Assembly (NCBI RefSeq): GCF_003545885.1
Contig: NZ_QHCT01000004.1
Coordinates: 1 to 64,000, forward strand
DNA length: 64,000 nucleotides
Direction: 5' to 3'
Source of the DNA: Leptospira stimsonii
Lineage (GTDB): Bacteria; Spirochaetota; Leptospiria; Leptospirales; Leptospiraceae
Shown here: piece by piece, positions 1 through 8,882 of the stretch
Position numbering within the stretch: the first letter of the stretch is position 1
How the letters are laid out: each line of letters starts with the position of its first letter
Made by a program: the position numbers and the translations under genes
Notes under the pieces: generated by a model
What the model was told of the DNA's origin: nothing
Seen by the model: the letters and a program-made list of their open reading frames with translations, nothing else
Database searches by the model: none

Positions 1-21
1 TTAGAGCAAATTCATAACGTC

Positions 22-206
22 GCCTAACTTCGACTTCTCGCTCCGTTCGTCACTCACGGTTCCCGCTCGGACTCACTCCGGGCTAAAGCCACATTGCTTT
101 GTCACTTCGGTTCGCGAGACGCGCCTAAGGGCGCTCGAACCTCGTTCCAACCGCGTCGCGCACAAGCGCTTGCGGCCGCAACGTCGAGAAGTCTCTTTCG
201 TTATGC
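22..206 (+). repeat. attC site 1 (integron recombination site)
   Basis: R'' is GCCTAAC (22-28) and R' is GTTATGC (200-206). The inner arms are ACTTCTCG and CGAGAAGT, which pair exactly. An apical stem GGTTCG (109-114) / CGAACC (136-141) encloses a loop with CTAAGG. The predicted crossover is between G200 and T201. The site closes a cassette whose body lies left of the window. R'' and R' are not complementary to each other because they belong to different cassettes. Confidence 0.88.
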
Positions 207-342
207 GACATGCACTTAGGTCAAATTTTTATACAGATTTAGATCGACTTTTTTATTTATAAAATTAAAGGATAGATTTTAGTTTGAACTCAAAGCTAAA
301 ATTGGTCGCTTTTTGCCTTCATATGACGAATAATGATTTAAT

Positions 343-963
343 ATGAAATCAGATTTTACAGATATATTCTCGAAGCTTTATTTTAATCGCGAAAAAGTAT
401 TCAATAATATAAATATTGAATCAATTATAGTTTACAACTTTATAAAGGATGCATTTAAAAATTCAAATATATCTGAAAATCATGTGTTTAGATTTATGTT
501 TAGTTCCTTTTATGGGTTGAATGCTGCGAAAATATCACAAGATTTTAAGGAAAATTATTTTAGAACCATGGAAAAGTATCGTGATTATCAACAAGTTCCA
601 TGTCTTGAAGATATAATTGAATCTTTTGATAAATCTGAAAGTTTTCAATTTTCATTTATAACGAAATTGATGCACACATTAGATAATAATAAGCCTATTT
701 ATGATAGTCGAGTTGCAAAAGTATTTTCCTTTAAACCACCTTATCAAGAGAGAGATTGGAATAAAAAGGCTCATATTTACAATAAATTTTATAATGACTT
801 AAATGATTTTTATTCATTCTTTTTTGATAGAGACACTTCCTATGGACTATTGAATGAATTTGATGATAAATATGAAAAATTTGGTAAAATATCCAATGCA
901 AAGAAACTGGATTTTTTACTTTGGACTGCAGGAAAAATAGTAAACACAGTGCACGTCGCATAA
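343..963 (+). CDS. Cassette 1 protein, unknown function (206 aa)
   Basis: This is the only ORF of cassette 1 (201-1135). The product is 206 aa, soluble, rich in aromatic and charged residues, and very AT-rich compared with the chromosome to the right. I do not recognise the family. A segment near residues 118-126 (PIYDSRVAK) and a C-terminal LDFLLWTAGK faintly resemble small alpha-helical proteins with a PIYDS..V signature, but this is not enough for a name. The TAA stop overlaps the R'' core of the next attC, so the coding region runs right to the recombination site, as in many cassettes. No strong Shine-Dalgarno precedes the ATG. About 140 bases separate attC1 from the start and could hold a promoter. 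Confidence 0.7.
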   Translation: MKSDFTDIFSKLYFNREKVFNNINIESIIVYNFIKDAFKNSNISENHVFRFMFSSFYGLNAAKISQDFKENYFRTMEKYRDYQQVPCLEDIIESFDKSESFQFSFITKLMHTLDNNKPIYDSRVAKVFSFKPPYQERDWNKKAHIYNKFYNDLNDFYSFFFDRDTSYGLLNEFDDKYEKFGKISNAKKLDFLLWTAGKIVNTVHVA

Positions 964-1141
964 CTACGGCTTCTCACTGCGTTCGCGACTCACGGTTCCC
1001 GCTCGCGCTCACTCCGGCCTTCGGCACATTGCTTTGTCACTTCGGTTCGCGAGTCGGCGCTAAGGCGCCTCGAACCTCGTGCCAACCGCGTCGCGCACAA
1101 GCGCTTGCGGACGCAACGTCGAGAAGCCTCTTTCGTTATGC
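958..1141 (+). repeat. attC site 2
   Basis: R'' is GCATAAC (958-964) and R' is GTTATGC (1135-1141). The inner arms GCTTCTC and GAGAAGC pair. The cassette starting at 201 begins TTATGCGAC, which is the reverse complement of this site's R'' flank GTCGCATAA. The central part is close to those of attC1 and attC6. The predicted crossover is between G1135 and T1136. Confidence 0.9.
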
Positions 1142-1211
1142 GCCATAGAAACTTGTATAATCGCACTTATTTCAATCAAATACAAAACAGATATCTACCA
1201 AGAGGTTAATT

Positions 1212-2918
1212 ATGACTTACGAATCAAAATGTATAAGAGATATTGTAATTGAGAATATAAATCGGGACCTGTATTTGCCAGCGATTCAACGAGAATATGT
1301 TTGGGATATTGCAATGATAGAAAGGCTCTTTGACTCAATAATGAGCGATTATCCAATTAGCTCTTTCCTTTTTTGGAAGATAAAGGAAGAAAATAAAAAG
1401 GATTGGATTACATACAGATTTATCACTGACTTTGACTTTGAGAATCCACATAATCAAGAAGCTGACTTGTCCGGAATTAATAAGGATATTTTTCTTGTTT
1501 TAGATGGTCAGCAGAGATTAACATCATTATTCATTGGGTTAAAAGGTTCATATACATACTTCTATTATAGAAAGCGAAAAGAATTTTTATATCTGAATAT
1601 TCTTAAGGAACCTAAAAGAGATGAGGAAAACCCCGATGAACTAACTTACCAATTTCAATTTCGCGAAAATGAAGCTGGAGATAATAATGAGCTCTGGTAT
1701 CCTGTAGGTAGAATACTGGATTTTCTTGATGCGGAAGATGCAAAAAATGATATAGATAGTTTATTAATGACCTTTGGTGATAGCAAGAAAACCAATGCTA
1801 AAAAATTGATAGGCCAACTCCACTCGAGAATTCATACATATAAGCTCATAAACTTTTATGAGGAAAAATCTCAAGATTATGACAAGGTTGTTGAAGTCTT
1901 TATTAGAGCTAATACTGGCGGAAAAAAATTAGATTACTCCGATATACTTCTTTCGACGGCTACAGCTAAATGGAGTGAGCTTAACGCTCGCGATGAATTG
2001 TATAATTTCACAGATGATATTAACTCGATCGGGGATGGATATAATTTTGATAAAGATTTTGTATTAAAGGGATCATTATTTCTCACAGAAGAATTATTGA
2101 TTCAGTATAAAGTGAAAAACTTTACCAAGGCGAACTTGGAAAAGATTGAAAAGAATTGGGAAAATATTAAAAGTACAATTAATCAGACTATCCATCTTGT
2201 TTCGAAATTTGGCTTTTCTAGAAATAATCTAACTTCTTCAGGAGTTTTATTGCCTATTGCTCTTTATATCAGCAAAAACAATAAATTAAACTATCATTTA
2301 TCCACAAATATTTTGGATGTAAAAATGCAAAATATTATTCAGAAATGGCTTATTCTCAGTTTAATCAAAGGAAGCTTTGGAAGCTCTTCTGATTCGATTT
2401 TAAGAAAAGTTAGAGAAGTAGTTTTATCTAATCAAAATATCGTAACTTTTCCTTACAAAGCATTAAACAAAGCTCTGGTTCAAGAGCCTTCTTTCTCCGA
2501 TATCGAACTGGAGAATATTACTCAGATAAACTATAAAACTAAATATTCATATTTAGTTTTATCTCTGCTGTATCCAGACAGAGATTGGAAAGATAATGTT
2601 TATCATGAAGATCATATTTTTCCTAAGTCAGAATTTACTAAAACTAAATTGAAAAAAAGGGGATATTCTGAGCTAAAAATTAATAATTACCTTAAAACTT
2701 TCAATACCATATTAAATCTTCAGCTATTAACTAATTCTGAGAATCTCTCAAAAAATTCAACATCTTGGGATCAGTGGTCTCTTACAAGAGATGCTTTTTT
2801 TAAGGAAAGGCATTCGATCCCAATTATCAATGATTATTCTTTTGATAATTATGAAAATTTTATAGAGCAAAGGAAGAAAATTATTATTAATAAGCTAAGA
2901 AATATTTCGATCGAATAA
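1212..2918 (+). CDS. GmrSD-like DUF262/HNH restriction protein (cassette 2)
   Basis: A 568-aa protein with the two-part layout of the DUF262-DUF1524 (GmrSD, type IV restriction) family. The N-terminal DUF262 ParB-like part shows LPAIQREYVW near residue 22 and the nucleotide-binding signature VLDGQQRLTS near residue 97, then FIRANTGGKKL near 231. The C-terminal HNH part shows YHEDHIFPKS near residue 467, the expected metal-binding DHIFP core. Family members cut modified phage DNA or act in other anti-phage systems; the target here is unknown. The ATG follows AAGAGGTTAATT, an acceptable ribosome site. It is the single gene of cassette 2 (1136-3149). Both catalytic signatures are intact, so it is probably functional. 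Confidence 0.85.
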   Translation: MTYESKCIRDIVIENINRDLYLPAIQREYVWDIAMIERLFDSIMSDYPISSFLFWKIKEENKKDWITYRFITDFDFENPHNQEADLSGINKDIFLVLDGQQRLTSLFIGLKGSYTYFYYRKRKEFLYLNILKEPKRDEENPDELTYQFQFRENEAGDNNELWYPVGRILDFLDAEDAKNDIDSLLMTFGDSKKTNAKKLIGQLHSRIHTYKLINFYEEKSQDYDKVVEVFIRANTGGKKLDYSDILLSTATAKWSELNARDELYNFTDDINSIGDGYNFDKDFVLKGSLFLTEELLIQYKVKNFTKANLEKIEKNWENIKSTINQTIHLVSKFGFSRNNLTSSGVLLPIALYISKNNKLNYHLSTNILDVKMQNIIQKWLILSLIKGSFGSSSDSILRKVREVVLSNQNIVTFPYKALNKALVQEPSFSDIELENITQINYKTKYSYLVLSLLYPDRDWKDNVYHEDHIFPKSEFTKTKLKKRGYSELKINNYLKTFNTILNLQLLTNSENLSKNSTSWDQWSLTRDAFFKERHSIPIINDYSFDNYENFIEQRKKIIINKLRNISIE

Positions 2919-2969
2919 AACGAGATTTTATCTTTATGCAGTTTTTGTATAGCTATAAGTTTCTACGGC

Positions 2970-3155
<186 letters not shown>

Positions 3156-3186
3156 GACATACCGAATTTATTATTAGGAGAGAAAA

Positions 3187-3669
3187 ATGATAAATATAAC
3201 TTTTTTGGTTAATATAATGGACCGATTGAATGAAGTCATCGGTTTTTTATACAATTTTCAGCTTTTTGAGAAAGCAACACCTGAAATTAGACAAGCAGTA
3301 GTAGACAGGGGAGATATTAATCATACCTCAGCTATTATTCGGGAAAGATTACTTCGTAGACCGATTAATGATGAAGACAGAAGTAAACTTCTTTCTTTGT
3401 ATTTGAATACATTAACGACTGTAGGTAACATAATAAGTTCTAATTTATATGGACCGAAAAATATTAATTCATATATTTTTAATCTATCTCAACTGATACA
3501 AAATGCTCCGGATTATGGCTATAGTCAGGATCAAATTGAAACTTTGGAACGAGACCACGACTTGGAAGTAACAACTAAGAAATTGCTAACAGATCTTGAC
3601 AGAGACTACAATGCGCAAATTCAAGTATTGTTAAATATTGAGAAAACCAATTCTGAATTGTCGTTTTAG
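3187..3669 (+). CDS. Cassette 3 upstream protein, unknown function
   Basis: A 160-aa, mainly helical and charged protein, the first gene of a two-gene cassette (3150-4468). I recognise no family. The start has a strong ribosome site (TTAGGAGAGAAAA before ATG). An alternative ATG at codon 11 (MDRLNEVIGF) lacks such a site. The downstream gene begins 17 bases after the stop, so the two are very likely co-translated and may act together, as toxin and antitoxin or as effector and partner. That pairing is inferred only from the shared cassette and tight spacing. Confidence 0.65.
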   Translation: MINITFLVNIMDRLNEVIGFLYNFQLFEKATPEIRQAVVDRGDINHTSAIIRERLLRRPINDEDRSKLLSLYLNTLTTVGNIISSNLYGPKNINSYIFNLSQLIQNAPDYGYSQDQIETLERDHDLEVTTKKLLTDLDRDYNAQIQVLLNIEKTNSELSF

Positions 3670-3686
3670 ACGGATTCTGGATTTCT

Positions 3687-4274
3687 ATGGCGCAAGATAA
3701 AACAGGTGAAAATATTCTCTTGATGGCATTAGGGGGATTGATTGGCGTTGCAATGGCCCAACCCAAAAATGAAGAAAAGATTAAACTTCAACAATTTAAT
3801 AGCTATCAAGAAGAATTTAACCATTATCTTTCGCTTAGAAATCACTTTTTTGAATTTCTAAGTAGCCGAGAGAAATATTTTCAATTTCAGAACTTTCTTA
3901 AGGAGGTTCGAAAAAAGAATTTAAAGATTCGAGTAATTAAGAAGAGTCAGATTTTAATTAAAGATAAAATTCTTCAATCACTAATGCGTGAAGCTCAAAC
4001 AGCATTTTTATATGATATGCCGAGAGCGACAGTTATATTGAGTTCAACGGCACTCGAATACATACTACAAAAGAAATATAACTCTGTTTCGTTTAATGAA
4101 GCGATAGAAAAACTTTACAGTGAGAAATTAATTAGAAAACCCCATTATCACTTTTTGCACGGACTACGATCAGAAAGAAATGAACACGTCCACGAGGCAC
4201 CTGCAGATTATAATATTGACGATGCAGAAATGATTCTAAATTTAACTATTTCACTGTTAGATATTTTGTTATAA
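3687..4274 (+). CDS. DUF4145-like protein with N-terminal hydrophobic segment (cassette 3)
   Basis: A 195-aa protein. Residues about 10-26 (ILLMALGGLIGVAMAQP) form a short glycine/alanine-rich hydrophobic helix. The C-terminal half, from about residue 107, follows the DUF4145 pattern: an alpha-helical stretch EAQTAFLYDMPRATVILSS, then LEYILQKKY, then a basic RSERNEHVHEAP segment and a final aliphatic helix. DUF4145 domains are common in restriction and defence loci and are thought to be HEPN-like; the RNEHVH segment resembles an R-x4-6-H motif loosely. The second gene of cassette 3, it follows the 160-aa gene by 17 bases. A role in defence is an inference from family habit and the array context. 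Confidence 0.6.
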   Translation: MAQDKTGENILLMALGGLIGVAMAQPKNEEKIKLQQFNSYQEEFNHYLSLRNHFFEFLSSREKYFQFQNFLKEVRKKNLKIRVIKKSQILIKDKILQSLMREAQTAFLYDMPRATVILSSTALEYILQKKYNSVSFNEAIEKLYSEKLIRKPHYHFLHGLRSERNEHVHEAPADYNIDDAEMILNLTISLLDILL

Positions 4275-4286
4275 AAACGGTACGTC

Positions 4287-4474
4287 GCCTAACTTCGACT
4301 TCTCGCTCCGTTCGTCACTCACGGTTCCCGCTCGGACTCACTTCGGCCTTCGGCACATTTGCTTTTAAACTCAACTTGCGAGACGTTCGCTAAGGCTCAC
4401 TCAAGTTGAGTTTAAATCCCTTCGCGCACAAGCGCTTCGGGAACGCAAACGTCGAGAAGCCTCTTTCGTTAGCC
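4287..4474 (+). repeat. attC site 4
   Basis: R'' is GCCTAAC (4287-4293) and R' is GTTAGCC (4468-4474). Cassette 3 begins TTAGGCGAC, the exact reverse complement of this R'' flank. The apical stem is unusually long and perfect: 15 bases at 4364-4378 (TTTAAACTCAACTTG) pair with 4402-4416. Its sequence is unlike that of the other sites although the fold is kept. The predicted crossover is between G4468 and T4469. Confidence 0.9.
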
Positions 4475-4911
4475 GCCATTTGCCCGGGAGATGACGGAAA
4501 AAGGCGCGGGGACGAAGCGGGGCAAGGGGAAATTCCGGATTTGTTCTTCTCTACTAGACTAATTTGATTCTAATCCAGAAATTAAGAAAGAAGTGTTATT
4601 GCTTTTCTGTATTGGTCTTTCCTTCCAGGAAAAACTTTAAAGTTTAAAAGTTACTATTTCTGTAATCAATGTTTCTTGGGCCCCCAGCAGTCCCCGCGAT
4701 GCAATTTGATATTGATTGGGCAAACAGCGGCTAACTAACGCTTGCCGCTTCGTTCGCCACTCACGGTTCCCGTTCGGGACTCACTTCGGTCTTCGACACA
4801 TCGCTTCGCGAACTTGGCTAAGTAGTAATAGAAAGGATCTTCAGAAATAGAAGTTCGCGACCCTTTCGCGCAAAGGCGCTCCGGGGACGCAACGTCGGCA
4901 AGCTTCTGTCG
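4469..4911 (+). other. Cassette 4: cassette without an evident gene
   Basis: A 443-bp cassette whose non-attC part (about 4475-4728) has no ORF of convincing length on either strand. It begins with a GC-rich patch (about 4480-4535), then AT-rich DNA, then another GC-rich patch around 4678-4700. A 23-codon ATG frame at 4491-4562 has a GGGAG only directly against the ATG and is not convincing. Its start TTAGCCGC exactly complements its own R'' flank, so it is an authentic cassette. Possible contents are a small RNA, a promoter, or a decayed gene; I cannot tell which. Confidence 0.65.
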
Positions 4912-4917
4912 TTAGGC
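4729..4917 (+). repeat. attC site 5 (second sequence family)
   Basis: R'' is GGCTAAC (4729-4735) and R' is GTTAGGC (4911-4917). The inner arms differ from the other sites, GCTTGCCG and CGGCAAGC, yet pair perfectly. The apical stem CGCGAACTT / AAGTTCGCG closes a longer AT-rich loop. The same variant reappears inside the chimeric attC10. The predicted crossover is between G4911 and T4912. Confidence 0.87.
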
Positions 4918-4982
4918 GAACATTTTTGCCAAGGCTTCTCCGATTACTTTCGCCGCGTCCATGCGGCGATTTAAACCAAGAT

Positions 4983-5029
<47 letters not shown>

Positions 5030-5036
5030 TGATTTA

Positions 5037-5402
5037 TTGAAGAGAATATTCATTCACCTTCCAGATTTCGATCTATTTTGGAAGAAAGCCGGACTTGAAG
5101 ATGAAGAGTTAAAAGAACTTCAAGAGTTTCTTTTAGAAAATCCAAAATACGGTCCTGTAATTAAAGGTTCTAACGGAATAAGAAAGATACGATGGAAAAA
5201 GAAAGGAATCGGTAAGAGTGGTGGAATTCGAGTCTTTTATTTGGATATTGAAGAATTCTCAGTATTATTTTTAATAACACTTCTTGAAAAGAACGATAAA
5301 GAAAATCTTTCAAAGAAAGAACTTACGATCTTAGCGGATTTAGTAACTTCTCTAAAAGAATTAATTCAATCGAAGAGAGAACGACATGAAAAAAGAAAGT
5401 AG
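5037..5402 (+). CDS. higB: HigB/RelE-type toxin (cassette 5)
   Basis: A 121-aa RelE-superfamily toxin of the HigB2 type (RelE-like, PF06296). Typical features are the C-terminal-half segment GKSGGIRVFYLD (residues about 62-73), the hydrophobic strand FLITLLEKNDKENLSKKEL and the terminal helix. Such toxins are ribosome-dependent mRNA endonucleases. The ORF opens with TTG at 5037, 8 bases after the predicted -10, so the mRNA leader would be very short. The antitoxin gene starts inside its last codons (17-bp overlap), giving translational coupling. Toxin-first order is usual for HigBA. All of the fold appears present, so it is probably active. Confidence 0.85.
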   Translation: MKRIFIHLPDFDLFWKKAGLEDEELKELQEFLLENPKYGPVIKGSNGIRKIRWKKKGIGKSGGIRVFYLDIEEFSVLFLITLLEKNDKENLSKKELTILADLVTSLKELIQSKRERHEKRK

Positions 5403-5715
5403 CAAACTATTTAATAGTCTTTCTAAAGGACTTAATGAAGCAATTGAATACACGAAAGGTAAAAAAGTTCCTGGTGTAAAAGCGCAGATTATTGAGATTC
5501 AGAAATTACCAACATTTAAAGGTAAAGAAATTAGAAATATCAGGACCAATTTACATCTTACTCAAAATACTTTCGCTCAAGCATTAGGTGTCTCTGCTAA
5601 AACAATTGAAGCTTGGGAATCGGGAAAAAACATTCCGCAAGGTCCAGCTCAGAGAATGTTGTTCATTCTTAAAAACAATTCTAAAGCATTAAATATTTTA
5701 GGAATTAAAAACTAA
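5386..5715 (+). CDS. higA: HigA-type HTH antitoxin (cassette 5)
   Basis: A 109-aa XRE-family antitoxin. An N-terminal toxin-facing segment of about 55 residues is followed by a helix-turn-helix (residues about 60-100): IRTNLHLTQNTFAQALGVSA, then KTIEAWESGKNIPQGPAQRM, the standard Cro/C1 pattern. It should neutralise the upstream toxin and repress the operon through the palindrome at 5009-5025. The gene overlaps the toxin gene by 17 bp and ends about 45 bp before the next R''. It lies within cassette 5 (4912-5939). Confidence 0.87.
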   Translation: MKKESSKLFNSLSKGLNEAIEYTKGKKVPGVKAQIIEIQKLPTFKGKEIRNIRTNLHLTQNTFAQALGVSAKTIEAWESGKNIPQGPAQRMLFILKNNSKALNILGIKN

Positions 5716-5761
5716 AAACGCCATCCTTGGCGTAATTTGTTAGTGCTTCGGCAAAAACGTC

Positions 5762-5945
5762 GCCTAACTTCGGCTTCTCACTGCGTTCGCGACTCACGGT
5801 TCCCGCTCGCGCTCACTACGGGCTCCGCCACATTGCTTTGTCACTTCGGTTCGCGAGCCGCGACTAAGGTCGCTCGAACCTCGTGCCAACCGCGTCGCGC
5901 ACAAGCGCTTGCGGACGCAACGTCGAGAAGCCTCTTTCGTTAGAC
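5762..5945 (+). repeat. attC site 6
   Basis: R'' is GCCTAAC (5762-5768) and R' is GTTAGAC (5939-5945). Cassette 5 begins TTAGGCGA, complementary to this R'' flank over 8 bases. The inner arms GGCTTCTC / GAGAAGCC pair. The sequence is nearly identical to attC2. The predicted crossover is between G5939 and T5940. Confidence 0.9.
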
Positions 5946-6011
5946 GAAATGCTCGCAAAACTATGAACCTTTATATGAAAAATTTCTATTTAAATAATAG
6001 AGGAGGTCCTT

Positions 6012-6698
6012 ATGATTTTTGTTAATATTCTAAGTATTGGATTTCTTATTGTTTGTCTCGTTTATTCGTATTATTTTTTCAAAGGTAAAATTCATTTTCG
6101 AAACTTTATCTCATTAACCTTGGTAATTCTGTCTTTTCTTGTTTTTTTATGGGTTTTTCAACATTTTGCTTTCGAGTTAACAAAAATTAATTCGAACATC
6201 ATTGATACTTATTTAAAAATAATTGGAATTTTTGGTGCGTTAGTATTCTTTACTTATCAATTTGTAAGTGGGGTTTTCTATACTGGAATCGGAATCAAAC
6301 TTGATTGTAAATCGAGGCTTAACGATGGTAAGCGATTAATCTACCTTCATGCAGAAGTAACGAGTAAGACTAATTTTATAAAAATTTACGATGCCAAAGC
6401 TTTTAATACTCCAATTTCTTCAGATCTGATTGCGGGGACATCTGTGGAAATGAAAGTATTGGGCACGAAGCGACATGAGTATGAAAACAATTTCCTTACA
6501 AGCAAATATATACAAGGGTTAAATGGAAATTTGCAGATAAATCCAAATGATGAGATGACATTTGCTGTAATTGGTGAATTCCCTGACCCGACCAAAACAC
6601 TACTAATTGAATTTGTCCTTTTAGGTAAGAATTTTTTTTATCTCTTTCCGGAACAATGGAAGTCTAGTATTTTAATTATTCCATCACTTGAAGATTGA
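6012..6698 (+). CDS. Cassette 6 membrane protein, unknown function
   Basis: A 228-aa protein with three predicted membrane helices at about residues 3-24, 33-54 and 68-91, followed by a soluble, beta-rich C-terminal domain of about 130 residues with no cysteine cluster or enzyme motif. I do not recognise the family. The start is secure: AGAGGAGGTCCTT precedes the ATG. The layout (membrane anchor plus cytoplasmic or periplasmic sensor-like domain) resembles accessory membrane effectors of defence systems such as S-4TM or cap15-like proteins, but that is only analogy. It is the single gene of cassette 6 (5940-6911). Confidence 0.7.
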   Translation: MIFVNILSIGFLIVCLVYSYYFFKGKIHFRNFISLTLVILSFLVFLWVFQHFAFELTKINSNIIDTYLKIIGIFGALVFFTYQFVSGVFYTGIGIKLDCKSRLNDGKRLIYLHAEVTSKTNFIKIYDAKAFNTPISSDLIAGTSVEMKVLGTKRHEYENNFLTSKYIQGLNGNLQINPNDEMTFAVIGEFPDPTKTLLIEFVLLGKNFFYLFPEQWKSSILIIPSLED

Positions 6699-6730
6699 AC
6701 GTCATCATTTGGAGACCTTGCTTGCACTTC

Positions 6731-6917
<187 letters not shown>

Positions 6918-6938
6918 GACATATTGCATTTTAACTCT

Positions 6939-8339
6939 ATGAATAATAAAACTATTAAAGGTCAATGTTGGTTCATTGAAAATCCCGAACGAAAACTTTC
7001 CGCAACTTTTGAGTTCTATGATAAAACTCATCAAATCAACTTGTTTGGAATAAATTGGAGCCGAGATGATTTAAACTCAATGAAAGAGATTTATTATATT
7101 TTACATGCTACTAATGAGCAAGGTGAACCGATTACTTTAATTAATGTAAAAGTTATCATTGGTAAATATTCAATATTTAATTCGAATGATCATAATTCGA
7201 TGAATTTAAATGTTAATCTTCATTGTTTTCCTGAGTGGATACTATTAGGCATTCATATATTTGATGAAAACATAGAAATATTCAAGAAATCAAATTTTAC
7301 ATCGAAAAGTATCGATGAATGGTTCGGGCATAGCCCTTTGCTACCAGAGATTGAAGAAGATCTAAGTTTAAAAGTAACGGCGCGAAAAGTAGAAATACCT
7401 ATTGTGAATGTAAATGATAAGTTTACTTTAGAGTTTCGGCCATTCCCGAATTTGTCGCTACAGGAATACAAGTCGATATCTTATTCTTTGCCTTTGATCG
7501 CATACAGTAGTTTTAAGGAAAAATGTTCGTTTAGGAAAATCGTTTCTGCGGCAGAAACGTTGTGTAAAATATTTTCGATATCAAGTTTTTGTCCAATAGG
7601 GTTTAACCAAATAAATTTATTTACGGAAGAGGGCAAAGAGGTTAAATTATTGAGAAATCCTATTCAAGCAATACAAGAGGAAGCAATAAATTATTATTTC
7701 ATTATTAAATATGATAATGTTAAAGGAAATTTCCCTGAATGGATTAATAATTTCTGGTTATTAATTTCGGAGAAGCCAGCCTTTGCAGAAATCATCAATT
7801 CACTTTTTTTCATAAGCCAATTTCCAACAAAGGAACAAAAGTTTCTCTATATTCTACAAGCAATAGAGAATTTTCATAGAATAGTTTATTCAAGTAGCCA
7901 GTATTATATAGAACAAGAAAAGTATAAACAAAATCACCTGCCAATTTTGCAACAAGCAGTTTCACATCTTTCATCCGATATCCCTTTGAGTTTAAAAGAT
8001 GCTCTGCGCGGTCGCTTAAAATATGGAAATGAAATATCATTACGAAACAGACTGATGCAATTAATGAATGATTTGCCTTGGTCTTTAAGTAAATGGATTG
8101 CAACTGATTCTCAAAAATTTGTATCTCGTGTTGTTGATACTCGAAATTACTATACGCATAGATTGCCGGAGGACGCAATCGACCTTGTGGACTTCGAAAA
8201 ATCACCTTCAATTGATAGAACATTAGAGATATTCTTAGTGATGTTGATTTTATTGAAGGCGGGTACTTCTGAGGACGCTATTCACAAATCCATATATCCA
8301 AAAGATCATTTTAGGAATTCTTCGCTTCCTTTAGGATAA
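6939..8339 (+). CDS. apeA: ApeA-like HEPN anti-phage protein (cassette 7)
   Basis: A 466-aa protein from the ATG at 6939 (an upstream in-frame TTG at 6924 is less likely). The N-terminal half resembles the ApeA N-terminal domain: IKGQCWFIENPERKLSATFE near residue 5, beta-rich to about residue 240. The C-terminal half is helical and ends with a HEPN signature R-x4-H, VVDTRNYYTHRLP near residue 402, the catalytic motif of HEPN ribonucleases. ApeA proteins are single-gene anti-phage effectors thought to cut RNA on infection. It is the only gene in cassette 7 (6912-8530). Family assignment rests on the layout and motif; the start has no strong ribosome site. Confidence 0.72.
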   Translation: MNNKTIKGQCWFIENPERKLSATFEFYDKTHQINLFGINWSRDDLNSMKEIYYILHATNEQGEPITLINVKVIIGKYSIFNSNDHNSMNLNVNLHCFPEWILLGIHIFDENIEIFKKSNFTSKSIDEWFGHSPLLPEIEEDLSLKVTARKVEIPIVNVNDKFTLEFRPFPNLSLQEYKSISYSLPLIAYSSFKEKCSFRKIVSAAETLCKIFSISSFCPIGFNQINLFTEEGKEVKLLRNPIQAIQEEAINYYFIIKYDNVKGNFPEWINNFWLLISEKPAFAEIINSLFFISQFPTKEQKFLYILQAIENFHRIVYSSSQYYIEQEKYKQNHLPILQQAVSHLSSDIPLSLKDALRGRLKYGNEISLRNRLMQLMNDLPWSLSKWIATDSQKFVSRVVDTRNYYTHRLPEDAIDLVDFEKSPSIDRTLEIFLVMLILLKAGTSEDAIHKSIYPKDHFRNSSLPLG

Positions 8340-8350
8340 TGCAATACGTC

Positions 8351-8536
<186 letters not shown>

Positions 8537-8600
8537 GCAATAATCGCTTAGTTTAGCCTTAAAAGGTAAATTTCAGACCTGCTTTTGTTCTTTTACTGTC

Positions 8601-8641
8601 TTGACAAAGGATATACTTGCGCTTATACTTGCAATAAGGAG
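8601..8641 (+). promoter_or_regulatory. vapBC promoter and ribosome site
   Basis: TTGACA (8601-8606), 17 bases, then TATACT (8624-8629): a near-consensus sigma-70 promoter. The 9-mer TATACTTGC is repeated directly at 8612-8620 and 8624-8632, the second copy overlapping the -10, and could be the antitoxin operator. AAGGAG (8636-8641) lies 10 bases before the vapB ATG at 8652. Confidence 0.75.
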
Positions 8642-8651
8642 AATAAGCTAT

Positions 8652-8882
8652 ATGCCTCAAGTCTCATTATATCTCGATCAAGATACTTTAAAAAAGATAG
8701 AAACCGCCGCTAAGAAAGAAAAGATTTCTATTTCCCAGTGGGTTAGAGTGAAAATACAAAGCTCTTTCGATAAGAGTTGGCCTGAAGAGTATTTTAACCT
8801 TTTTGGCTCAATTCAAGACGAATCGTTTTCTGAACCTAAAAGGTTAAAATTTGCCTCTGATACGAAAAGGGAAGAATTGTGA
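8652..8882 (+). CDS. vapB: VapB-type antitoxin (cassette 8)
   Basis: A 76-aa ribbon-helix-helix-like antitoxin: MPQVSLYLDQDTLKKIETAA begins with the strand that forms the DNA-binding ribbon, followed by helices and SISQWVRVKI; the acidic/aromatic C-terminal tail would wrap the toxin. The ATG at 8652 was chosen over the in-frame TTG at 8601 because that TTG is the -35 box and AAGGAG precedes 8652. The toxin start overlaps the stop (GTGA), so expression is coupled. Antitoxin-first order is normal for vapBC. Confidence 0.85.
   Translation: MPQVSLYLDQDTLKKIETAAKKEKISISQWVRVKIQSSFDKSWPEEYFNLFGSIQDESFSEPKRLKFASDTKREEL

Noticed and set aside
921..1148. Plus-strand reading frame within attC2, with a near copy at 5737-5943 in attC6
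   Set aside because: The two frames encode similar peptides only because the attC sequences are conserved. They have no ribosome site and lie wholly within the recombination sites; such frames are easily misannotated as proteins.
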